Of a DNA stretch of 64,000 bases, positions 25,501 to 33,969 are shown piece by piece. Numbering within the stretch: the stretch's first letter is position 1; every line of letters starts with the position of its first letter. The notes under the pieces were generated by a model. The model did no database searches, was not told the DNA's origin, and worked only from the letters and a program-made list of their open reading frames with translations. A program made the translations under genes and the position numbers. Source of the stretch: Hyphodiscus hymeniophilus (Eukaryota > Ascomycota > Leotiomycetes > Helotiales > Hyphodiscaceae); contig VNKQ01000012.1 in the NCBI GenBank assembly GCA_016508695.1, positions 930,001-994,000 on the forward strand, given 5' to 3'.

Positions 25501-26830
25501 GATATCTAGAAAACCTTATAACTAAAGTAAACGCTCTTCTCTTAAAGAAAGTTAGTTTAATAACTATAGCTAAGTTTAGTATAATTATTGCGAATATAAA
25601 TACTCTAATAGTAATTATAATTAGCGACAAAGGATAACTCTAGCTATATACTGAAATAATCTCTCTTGCTAGTTATAATTATAAAGGAGGTCTATTTATC
25701 TTATAACTTTTTATTAATAATTATTATCTAATAAAAATGCTTAATATATAACGACGCTTAGCTCTTAGCGTAATAAAGATTCTTAGCCGCCTCTTATATA
25801 ATAGTTATATTATAGATATACTATTTACCTCCTTATTTAAAAACCTCGTTCTCTTTAATATTATTTGTAATTAGTTTAATAAAATATTTCTAGAATTCTC
25901 TAGTAATAAATACTATTATTACTTCTTAATTTCTTTTATAAGCGAAGTATAAGACGAACTTATTAGCTCTTAGTTTAATGTTATATTTACTATAGTTATT
26001 ATTAATATTTAGATTAAGATAATTAAAGATAAAATCTTAAAGGCAAATAAGTTAAGTACTATTACTTATTACTTTATCTAAAAGTAATTATACGCGTATA
26101 CTCTTTCTTAAATAGCCCTCGAAAAGCTAACCCTTTTTTTAGGCGATATTACTTGTAATATTACTAATAAGATCTAAGGTTCTTCGATAGTTTATATAGC
26201 TAGTAACTTAGTTTGTATAGTTACTTTTAGTTTCTCTAGTAACCCTAGACGCAATATTATAATAAAGACTCGCGATAAGATTTATTTCGAAGTAGTAAAT
26301 ATATTTAACCTAACGAGTAACTCTAATTTACTACTTTATTAGAAGCGTATATATAAGGAGGCTATTAAGCTTAAGAATTGCGTTTATATTAATCCTAAGG
26401 GCCCTTACGGCTAGCTTCTCACGCACCCCTATATTTACTCGAGAATTATTAATACCGACTAAAACGTAAAGGCTATTAATAACTAAACTAAAACACTATT
26501 TATTAGTCTTAATAATAAGTAGACAAGTGTAGATAAGGTAGTTACTAATAATACCGAAACTACTAATATTAGTGCTACTATTAAGAAAACTACTAATAAT
26601 AGTAAATAAACGCAATAAAATAATAATATCTAGAATAAAGGAACTACTATTGTTACTACTAATAGAACTATTACTACTAAGCCCGCTAGTATCTAAAGTA
26701 ACGTTCTTATTAACCCCTCTATCGGCTAGTAAATATATAAAAGATTCGAGACGATCGGAAGGTTTACTAATAATAATAATAAATAGTAAAGGATCTGTGG
26801 GTTTAGCCTAGTTTATTATATAGTTACGAA
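22563..26830 (+). pseudogene. Unidentified decayed frame of about 1,420 codons
   Basis: One plus-strand frame (codon starts at positions divisible by three) can be followed from an ATG at 22563 to about 26830. Points I checked are 22707, 22881, 24012, 24711, 25068 and 26394, all in the same phase. It is interrupted by TAG and TAA codons of the kind RIP makes from CAG, CAA or TGG; I saw no frame change. Readable pieces include RALKELEKRVIPL near 22716, KSHIILG followed by DILLNRSR near 24000, a threefold 12-residue repeat (24711-24810), a basic stretch near 24920 and an Asn/Thr-rich tail. I recognise no transposase, integrase, polymerase or known fungal family. The HIILG-x-DIL piece recalls the end of a retropepsin, but no D-S/T-G partner is visible. 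It may be a cargo protein or structural protein of the outer element. Confidence 0.6.
24711..24810 (+). repeat. 36-bp (12-codon) tandem repeat inside the unidentified frame
   Basis: Units begin at 24711, 24747 and 24783. Translated in the main frame they read NIAIIITNKVTT, NIATIITNKVIT and a diverged third copy beginning IIATKVKN. The unit length is a multiple of three, so the repeats would not break the frame. Confidence 0.75.
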
Positions 26831-26901
26831 ACTAGCACAACTATAGCTTTAGCAAATATTTCTCACATAGCGGTACTTGTGTTTTTGTCTAGAGGAGCTT
26901 A

Positions 26902-27034
26902 TAGAGGCTAGATTTGGAATCACGTGTTAAGCAATTCCTATAGCGGTTAGCTCCTAGCTAGATGAGATCTTTCCTTTAAGGAAACCTTAGAAGAAAAAAT
27001 CAACTTGCCACTCAATACGAACAGACCCGTTTTA
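26902..27034. repeat. Right terminal direct repeat (133 bp)
   Basis: Gapless partner of 15280-15412, with eight transition differences. The ~80 bases just inside it (26820-26901) also keep normal CpA and TpG dinucleotides, so heavy RIP stops short of the terminal repeat. Confidence 0.85.
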
Positions 27035-27371
27035 GAGTTGACCGATGGGATTGTCAAGCGCTTTGTTGTGGAGCTGTCGTTTCTACGCGACGGGAAAATT
27101 TCGGCTTGGACGGCGCCACGTGACAAAGCCAACCATATATCACCGATTCCAAAAGTAAGATATTAAAGATAGATCTTAGCGATGTGAGTGATGAACCACG
27201 ACTGAAAGTGGAAGCATATCTAAAATTTGAGACTGACTTTCATCTAGTGAAGGAATCTATTGGGCCGAACTCTATAAGCGCCTACGCTTCTCCATATCCA
27301 AAACCAAAGCAGAAATCTATAATACATTGATACAAGTCTACACAAATGATGAGCCAGATCTGAGCTTCTAA
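27035..27371. other. Right target duplication and helicase 3' flank
   Basis: It begins with the GAGTTG duplication (27035-27040). The rest has normal composition and no supported gene. Rejoined to the DNA left of 15274, it would have been the original upstream region of the alpha/beta-hydrolase. Confidence 0.55.
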
Positions 27372-29150
27372 TTAAAAGCCACCAGTCCTACCGCCACCTC
27401 GACCGCCTCGTCCACCTCCTCGGCCTCGTCCTCCACTGCCTGCTGATCTGTCTTCTCCACCTCCGCCTCCGTGATGAGCTCTCGGCGCATCAGGTACAAT
27501 GACCAAGCCCTTCACACCCTTCAGACCCATCTTGCCAACGGTAGACTTCTGCAATGCAGGAACTTCAGGTGCGCCCAATCCCTCGAAAGCATACTTGTTG
27601 CCTTCCTGAACCAAATCCGCATTGTTCCAGCCCAAGCCCTTCGTGTGGTTCTTGTAATACCCCAACCAAGCCTGGTATGGCTTTGAGTGGTTATCCAATC
27701 TCTCAGCCACACGTCTGACTTCGTCCTTGGCGCTCAGATCAGCGTCCTTAGGGACGAATGTGATTTCCTTCAACGTCCATTTCGAGAAGAACGTCTCAGG
27801 TTGAGCGATGATGAAAGTCCCTGTTCCTTCAGCTCCGGCACGAGCCGTACGACCTAGGCGATGAATATATGACTCTTTGTCTGCTGGAATACCAACTTGA
27901 AAGACGTTCGTGACTCGTGGGAAGTCCATACCTCTGGCAACAACATCAGTTGCAACCAGAATGCCACTCGTCGCTTCACGGAAAGCATTGGTGACATTGG
28001 TTCTCTTGCCTTGGCTGACTCGAGAATGTAGAACGCTGACATGAGGTAGACCTGATATGGACTCTAGAATAGTGCCGTAGAAATCAACGAGGGCGGCTGT
28101 TGGTGCAAAGACTATTGCTTTGAATACATCAATTCCAACGGCCTTGCTCTCGCTGCGGATAGATCCAACCATTGCTGCGGCCACATCAGAGAACGTGGGC
28201 ACAACAACCAGATTCTGAGGAACACGTTCGTGGGTATTCATTTCGCCTTCGGGAATGGTGGAGATGAATTTGTAGTTCGGAGAGAGAACAAGATGTGCGA
28301 CTTTCTCAACGTGGGGTGCGATAGTTGCAGAGAAGAGCATGCCTTGCCTGTTTGTCGCGGTTTTGTCAGGGAGACATTTAATAATATCTTTCAAAGCATT
28401 CATGAATCCCATATCGAGCAATCGATCGGCTTCATCGAGAACGAGAGTATCGAGGTTGCGGAAAGCGTGGACTACACGATCATCACCGAGATGATCATAA
28501 AGTCGTCCTGGAGTCGCAATGAGAATATCGCAGCCACCCAGGATCTTTCTTTCCTCGGAGTCTTTGTTTGTACCTCCAATAGCAAAGCACACATTGTACT
28601 TTGGCAGTCGTTGTAAAAGTGCTGTGGCCTCTTTTGCAATCTGCATGGCCAGCTCTCGAGTCGGTGAGATAACCAGAAGAGATATCCCAGACCCAGGTTT
28701 GCGGTTTCTGTTGATGAGGGTCTGAATAGCTGGGAGTAAGAAAGCAATCGTTTTGCCAGTCCCAGTCTTTGCTTGTGCCAAACAATCATTTCGCTGCGCC
28801 AAAAGATCGTGGAGGGTTGCAGCTTGAACAGGCATCATATGGTCGAACTTCAAATCTTGTGTAATAGTCTGTAGCATGATCGGATGTATGAGATTCTCCT
28901 TTGCGAGGTCTGCAAACCGTGGGGTATCGAGGGGAACAGGTGCGGTAAGGGGAGGGGTCGCAACTCGAGGAGGTTGCGCTGCTGCTGCTGCTGGAGGAGG
29001 TCGGGGAGCAGCATTTGTCGTCATAAGTTTATTGCCTCCTCTACCTCTGTACGGGTGCCGTTTGGCAGGATTTCTCTTTGCTTCTTGCATGGCGACGGTG
29101 GTGATAGTTTGCAGGAGTTGACTCCTTCGTTGGGCGACAAGAGACAACAT
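27372..29150 (-). CDS. DEAD-box ATP-dependent RNA helicase, Mss116-like
   Basis: Single exon, 592 aa. The product should be an ATP-dependent RNA helicase of mitochondria that remodels RNA and assists group I/II intron splicing, as Mss116 does in yeast. Motifs appear in order: Q motif (FDHMMPVQ, near residues 102-109), I AQAKTGTGKT (125-134), Ia SPTRELA (162-168), TPGR (213-216), II DEAD (239-242), III SAT (274-276), then ATDVVARGMD and HRLGRTARAG in the second RecA lobe. The first ~45 residues are basic and lack acidic residues early on, consistent with a mitochondrial presequence. The tail is an RGG/GGR-rich RNA-binding segment. The start at 29150 keeps the basic leader; Met21 is the alternative. 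It is transcribed divergently from the monooxygenase and its 3' end faces the insertion. Confidence 0.93.
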   Translation of the reverse strand: MLSLVAQRRSQLLQTITTVAMQEAKRNPAKRHPYRGRGGNKLMTTNAAPRPPPAAAAAQPPRVATPPLTAPVPLDTPRFADLAKENLIHPIMLQTITQDLKFDHMMPVQAATLHDLLAQRNDCLAQAKTGTGKTIAFLLPAIQTLINRNRKPGSGISLLVISPTRELAMQIAKEATALLQRLPKYNVCFAIGGTNKDSEERKILGGCDILIATPGRLYDHLGDDRVVHAFRNLDTLVLDEADRLLDMGFMNALKDIIKCLPDKTATNRQGMLFSATIAPHVEKVAHLVLSPNYKFISTIPEGEMNTHERVPQNLVVVPTFSDVAAAMVGSIRSESKAVGIDVFKAIVFAPTAALVDFYGTILESISGLPHVSVLHSRVSQGKRTNVTNAFREATSGILVATDVVARGMDFPRVTNVFQVGIPADKESYIHRLGRTARAGAEGTGTFIIAQPETFFSKWTLKEITFVPKDADLSAKDEVRRVAERLDNHSKPYQAWLGYYKNHTKGLGWNNADLVQEGNKYAFEGLGAPEVPALQKSTVGKMGLKGVKGLVIVPDAPRAHHGGGGGEDRSAGSGGRGRGGGRGGRGGGRTGGF

Positions 29151-29842
29151 GAAAGGGAGACCATCTTTCTTTGTTAAAAATTATCGACACGCTTGGATTC
29201 GCGTAAATAAATATTGCGCTAGTGGCGATAAGATAAGGATTCAGGGACTTTGAACCCTGGCGGTAGCCTGCGTCGAGAAGGACATAACGATTCGAAAACT
29301 GAAAAAGCTCTGAATCCTCACGGGGCTCAGAAGATGAACGACTCCTGGGTATCACCAGAATTTACTGAGTCTGAAATGAATCACATCCAGATCAATATTA
29401 TACATTCTCCACTTTCGCTTTCATGATATTTCTGGATGTGGAATCTGCTACAAGATAAACATTATCGGACGTTACTATTTCCCGAACAATTCTTTTGAGA
29501 TTTCCGATCACATCTGCAGATGGGCAAGAGAGATGCGCTCCCTAAGGTACTAGTATCTATCAGGATAAAACAACGAGTTGTGGCGTACTGATACCATCAA
29601 GCGAGCTTTACCAACGTATCTCAAGGATACATGCCCTGCTGTGCCCCTTCATCTATCAATGGCTTCATTATGCACTGCGTCATGACTTTGAAAACGGCAA
29701 GGGAAGATGCAGCCGACGGGTGTTCAAGAAACATATAAGTCTTTGCACGTTGCCTGACTATACTTTGGTATCTATCGCCAAAGAATCTTCGGGCTTCATC
29801 AAATACGATTTTCCCACGTCTTGTCACCCATCACTCTTCACC
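29151..29842. other. Divergent promoter region, helicase / monooxygenase
   Basis: Shared upstream region of two divergent genes. No supported ORF beyond an open extension (29720-29842) upstream of the monooxygenase start, in frame but with no family similarity. A T-arm-like palindrome at about 29235-29260 is discussed under rejected items. Confidence 0.55.
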
Positions 29843-31102
29843 ATGTCCCTTCGCGTCCTTATCAGCGGTGCTTCCGTCGCCGGCCCAGCACTGGCCTACT
29901 GGCTTGTCCGCGCAGGATGTAAAGTGACCGTCGTCGAGCGAGCGCGCACCCTCCGCAGTGAAGGCCAAGGAGTCGACGTGCGGGACAGCGCTCGCGAAGT
30001 GCTCAAACGGATGGGGATCTTCGACCTGATCCGCTCCAAGAGCTCACACGAGGAAGGCATCAGCTTTGTTTCCAGCGACAACAAGGCATTTGCCAGCTTT
30101 GGTGTCGATCTCGAGTCCGGCATGGGCGATAGCGCTACGTCCGATATTGAGATCCTCCGAGGGGAACTGGCGGGGATACTGTTTGATGTCACGAAAGATG
30201 ATGTACGCTATATCTTTGGCGACATGGTTGACAGCCTAGAAGAAAACGAGAAAGAGGTCGAGGTGAGCTTCGCGAGCGGGACGCCGAAAGCGGCTTTCGA
30301 CTTGGTGGTTGCTGCAGATGGTATTGGTTCCAAAATCCGCGGTATGGCTTTCAAAACTGGCGCTGAGCAAGTCAGATCTCTGAATTCTTACATTTCATAC
30401 TTCTCTGTTCCAAAAGGCGACACGGATACGATGTGGGCGAGAGCTCACTGGGTCAAGGGCGGACGCTGTCTGGTGCTACGACCGGACAATATGGGAAGAA
30501 CCCGAGCTTTCTGCATGTGTACAGCGTACGAGAAGTCCGACCCAAGGCTTGCTCGACTTGACCAGGCGTCAAAACAGGGCGTCTCAGAGCAAAAAGCTCT
30601 CGTGCAGGAGCTCTTCCAAGACGCCGATTGGGAAGGCCCTCGTTTACTGAAGGGCATGCACGATTCCGACGATTTCTACATGCAGCACGTGGCACAGGTT
30701 CGCCTTCCTCGCTGGTCCAGCGGGCGCGTGACTGTAGTTGGAGATGCCGGGTATGCGGCTTCACCGTTCAGCGGGATGGGAACATCGCTTGCTTTCCTTG
30801 GTGCGTACGTTCTTGCGGGCGAGATATCGAAGCAGCCGGACGATATTCCTGCTGCGCTAGAGTCGTACGAGCGGGTTCTACGACCCCACGTCGAGAGCAT
30901 TCAGAAGCTGGTCCCGGGCATACCGTGGATTGTTCAGCCTCAGTCATTGTGGGGTATAAGGGTGCTGGAAACGGTGGTCTGGGGTGCAGGAATTGTGTCG
31001 GGGAGCTGGTTGGCAAATCTGTTCTCGAAAGCGGTGGGGTATCTTCCAATTGCGGGCGATGTTCCCTTCCAATTACCTGACTATGAGGCGTTCAAGCAGT
31101 AA
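29843..31102 (+). CDS. FAD-dependent monooxygenase (PHBH fold)
   Basis: Single exon, 419 aa from the Met at 29843, chosen because it sits in CACCATGTCC and starts right at the Rossmann motif; the frame stays open to 29720 but the extra 41 residues look non-homologous. The enzyme should use FAD and NAD(P)H to hydroxylate an organic substrate. Motifs: RVLISGASVAGPALAYW (a GxGxxG variant) near residues 4-20, a basic ERAR that follows beta-2, the DG motif VVAADGIGSKIRG in the middle, and the GD motif VTVVGDAGYAASPFSGMGTS toward the end. A hydrophobic C-terminal stretch (WGAGIVSGSWLANLF) may be a membrane anchor or a helix packing on the substrate domain. The TetX/UbiH-like group in fungi covers detoxification and secondary metabolism; the substrate is unknown. 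Confidence 0.9.
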   Translation: MSLRVLISGASVAGPALAYWLVRAGCKVTVVERARTLRSEGQGVDVRDSAREVLKRMGIFDLIRSKSSHEEGISFVSSDNKAFASFGVDLESGMGDSATSDIEILRGELAGILFDVTKDDVRYIFGDMVDSLEENEKEVEVSFASGTPKAAFDLVVAADGIGSKIRGMAFKTGAEQVRSLNSYISYFSVPKGDTDTMWARAHWVKGGRCLVLRPDNMGRTRAFCMCTAYEKSDPRLARLDQASKQGVSEQKALVQELFQDADWEGPRLLKGMHDSDDFYMQHVAQVRLPRWSSGRVTVVGDAGYAASPFSGMGTSLAFLGAYVLAGEISKQPDDIPAALESYERVLRPHVESIQKLVPGIPWIVQPQSLWGIRVLETVVWGAGIVSGSWLANLFSKAVGYLPIAGDVPFQLPDYEAFKQ

Positions 31103-31533
31103 TTTGACAGAGGAACGGATCCTGATTGTTTGTACGATTACCACGACAAGTTTTGGGACAGCGAGACGGGGAGTTGGGAGTTAACAATGTCAGTGTTGAT
31201 ACACTGGAAGTCAGGCGGATGGCGATGGAAGGGCACACCACTCCATCACTCACTCGAATTCATAGGAACTGGCTACATCTCACTCAATAACATCATTTTG
31301 TGTATGCCCCCTTTATGAATGTTGACCTTCCTTATCGTTGTCCGAACATTCTCTTGTCCTCATTAATGGATAACCAACGCTTGAACGCCCAACAGTCTCA
31401 AGTCTCCATATATATATTTCAACCACATCATCCATAGATGACGAGTCTCATGATCCATCCATCTTCAACTCTGAAAACAGATTACACCACGGCCCCGATG
31501 GGAATGTCCCATTCTGTCGTGAAATACTCTCCA
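31103..31533. other. Intergenic stretch between convergent genes
   Basis: Lies between the 3' ends of the monooxygenase and the aquaporin. No supported gene. It probably contains both 3' untranslated regions and poly(A) signals. Confidence 0.5.
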
Positions 31534-33051
31534 TCAACTGCGGGATATCATCCCCCAACGATTTCTACCAGTTGGTGACTGCGCCTCCAAATCCCAGTCT
31601 CTGCTCCGACTCCTCACGACATGCTGCTCATCACCCTCACCCTCACCCCTCTCAACCGCCATGCCAACGACGCCCTCACGACCCAACACACTCGGCGTAC
31701 CGCTACTCTTACCGGTAGCGAGGACATCAGATCCGCCATCCTCCTTAACCCCCCGCATCTCCTCGACCTCCGCCTGCCTCTCCTCAGCAGCCTGCGCGAT
31801 CTCGTGCCCCGGATTCACCGTCGGATCGTTCTCCTCATCCCCATCCTGGCCCGGATTCGCCATCTCGTACTCCAGCGCCTTGAACAATACATACGCGGCA
31901 GTGGCCAGCAGCGACCCTAATAATGGCCCGACCCAATATATCCAGTGATTACTTCTAAACTTCCGCGCCACGGCCGCGGGGCCAAAGCTGCGTGCCGGGT
32001 TCAGGGAGCCGCCTGTGTAGTAGACTGCTACGAGCTCGCCGATGAACAACGCGAGTCCGATACCGATGGGTGCGATGAAGGTGCCGCGGTGCTTCTCCTT
32101 GGCGAGCATAATGATGGTGAATACTAGCTCGGCGGTACAGAGGGCTTCAATGAAAACTCCTTGGGCAAGAGAGGTTCCACCTCCGAGCGTGGTTTGGACG
32201 TTGAAGGGAGTGGGGAACAGCACTGAGACGAGGTACGCCGCGAAACAAGCGCCTGAGATCTGGGATACAGATAAGAAGAGCCCTCGTAGTGGGCTCAGTG
32301 CTTTGGTGAGCGTGAGTGCCAATGTGACCTAATGCTGTTAAATCATGTGGTTATGGATGGGAACGGGGGATACGGACTGCTGGATTGAATAATCCCCCGC
32401 TGATTCGGAAGAACACCCAAGCATTCACCATGAGACTGAAGCCGAAACAAAGAGAGATGTACAACAGTGTCGCGGGGCTGTGCGGTAGTCAGTATCTCTG
32501 TCTACATGGTGCCACCCCACAAAAACTCCGGGTGCGAGGAGGTTGGAGGGAAACAAGACGTACTTGAATTCACCAGCTGACCCAGTCCCAATATTGGCAA
32601 CCTGCGTCCCGGCAAAAGCAAAAAACAGAAACATCGTCGTCCCGATGAATTCTCCCAGTACAGCGACCATATCTGTACTCCAATCAGCACATCTCCCACG
32701 TTCCAAAAACCTCAAAACCTCGTCCATGAGGAGAAACGTACGATTCTTAGTGTCACTAGACATGAACTTAGCCCACCGAACTTTCGGCGTAGCATGATCA
32801 CGCTTCTTTCTTAATTGTCTCCTAGGCTCCCTCCTATTCGGCCACGCCGTCGAAGCTACAGAATTCACCGTCTGTGAATCGACGTGATCGTGCGAGGAAC
32901 TGCGGCCACCGACCGGATCGTTATAGTCTTTCAGTGAGACCTGGTTACGATCCAGCGGCCAACGCTCTCCCACTCGAGGTCCGTCTGCGCCAGCGGCGTT
33001 CTCTGTATGGCATACCTTGACTTCGTCACCTGGGAGGGTTGGAGAGACCAT
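31534..33051 (-). CDS. Aquaporin (MIP family) with long N-terminal extension
   Basis: Three exons, 33051-32564, 32477-32378 and 32328-31534, with introns of 86 and 49 bp, give 460 aa. This is a membrane channel for water or small neutral solutes. The first NPA box (GGLFNPAV, residues 194-196) is built across the second intron. The second is SLNPARSFGPA (306-308). The Ser after NPAR and the lack of the NPARD motif place it with water-type aquaporins rather than aquaglyceroporins, though the filter cannot be fully read. Six hydrophobic helices are visible from about residue 127 to 340. The N-terminal ~120 residues are hydrophilic and basic (RREPRRQLRKKRDH) and the C-terminal ~120 are acidic, both likely cytoplasmic and possibly regulatory by gating or phosphorylation. 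Confidence 0.92.
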
Positions 33052-33969
33052 CTTAACGACACCAGCAACGAGAGAGAGAAGAGAGTAAAGGGAGATGACA
33101 AGATGGAAGAAGAGAAAGGAAGAAAGGGTTTGGAATCGGTATACGATATAAGAAATAGCAGCACAGTCCGAAAATGGCTCTCCAGATCTTCAGGCAAGAG
33201 GAGGACGATGCGCCCCCTGCGGTAGTTGGGAGATCCGGGGGATGGCAGGGAGGGATTCTTCCACCGTGATTGGCCGCCACGTAAGGGAGAGACTGCTCAG
33301 TATCACTGTAAAGCGTAGAGTGAAGCAATAATCTAGCCCAAATAGATAAAGGAACAAGCTTTGGCTGAGCTCTGGCTGAGCTCTGGCTTACGCACGGTAT
33401 CCAAGCCTTCGCGCGTGAAGGCCAAGCATCGTCATCATTATCCCGAGGTTTGAGTCGTTTGACATTCAAATGCAAGGCTCCTTCTAAAACGACATTCCTA
33501 TATACCGCCATCGCGAAACAAGCATTATTCCTATCGTCTCCTGGAATTCGATGAGGGCAAGATTCTTAGACGTCTCCGTTTTTGAGCTCTGCTAAGGCCC
33601 GAAGTGGTTGTTGCCACGCGATTTAGTCGGCGGGTACTCCCCGCCATCTTTCTTCCTTTCATTCCAGACCGCCTTTCGAATGAATGCCATTTAGGAAAAT
33701 GCATCGGGATTTGCAGACAGCAGAAGAATTCGAAGACATGATGCAGAGATCCATTAAATCATTGTATAGCTCTCTCATCTGCCGAAGTTGCATTGTCACT
33801 TGTTCACACGTGCACCACCTTCTTCACATCTTAATTTTGTGTACATATTCCAATCCCATAAGTACATTTTTTTTTTTCGTCGTGACCTTATCTCGCCATT
33901 ATGTGCACCGAAAGCCCAAAATATTTATTTCATTCATTAATCCATCAAATAACTCATCCTCGTCGCAAA
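33052..33969. other. Intergenic stretch, no gene seen
   Basis: Contains the promoter of the minus-strand aquaporin and the 3' end of the WSC gene. A run of 13 T lies near 33868. Duplicated GAGCTCTGGCT words lie at about 33367-33390. The frames found here overlap on both strands and show no domains. Confidence 0.5.

Larger units (their letters stand above)
15280..27034. mobile_element. RIP-mutated composite LTR-type insertion, 11.75 kb
   Basis: The block is bounded by two 133-bp direct repeats and a GAGTTG duplication. Its interior is extremely AT-rich: TpA is everywhere, CpA and TpG are rare, and between about 15.26 and 26.57 kb no ATG-to-stop frame of 60 codons survives on either strand. 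That pattern is the signature of RIP, which mutates CpA in repeated DNA at the sexual stage. Two decayed plus-strand coding regions can still be followed: a Ty3/Gypsy polyprotein and an unidentified frame of about 1,420 codons. AGAGGAG just before the right repeat may be the polypurine tract of the outer element. The Gypsy may be nested in an outer element, or both parts may belong to one large element; the sequence does not settle this. Confidence 0.85.

Noticed and set aside
26572..26811. 79-codon plus-strand ATG frame rich in Leu/Ile
   Set aside because: It lies in a different phase from the long decayed frame and its Leu runs are the translation of ACT/TAT-rich RIP sequence; not a real gene.
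15280..27034. Starship-like giant element
   Set aside because: No tyrosine-recombinase captain could be recognised at either end; terminal direct repeats and a target duplication point to an LTR-type element instead.
29215..29325. tRNA-like pattern on the minus strand: a CAGGG-TTCAAA-TCCCTG arm and 7-bp acceptor-like pairing (GAGGATT/AATCCTT) about 85 nt apart
   Set aside because: No D-arm with a GG loop and no anticodon stem can be formed in the middle. The arms look like a chance palindrome in the promoter between divergent genes.
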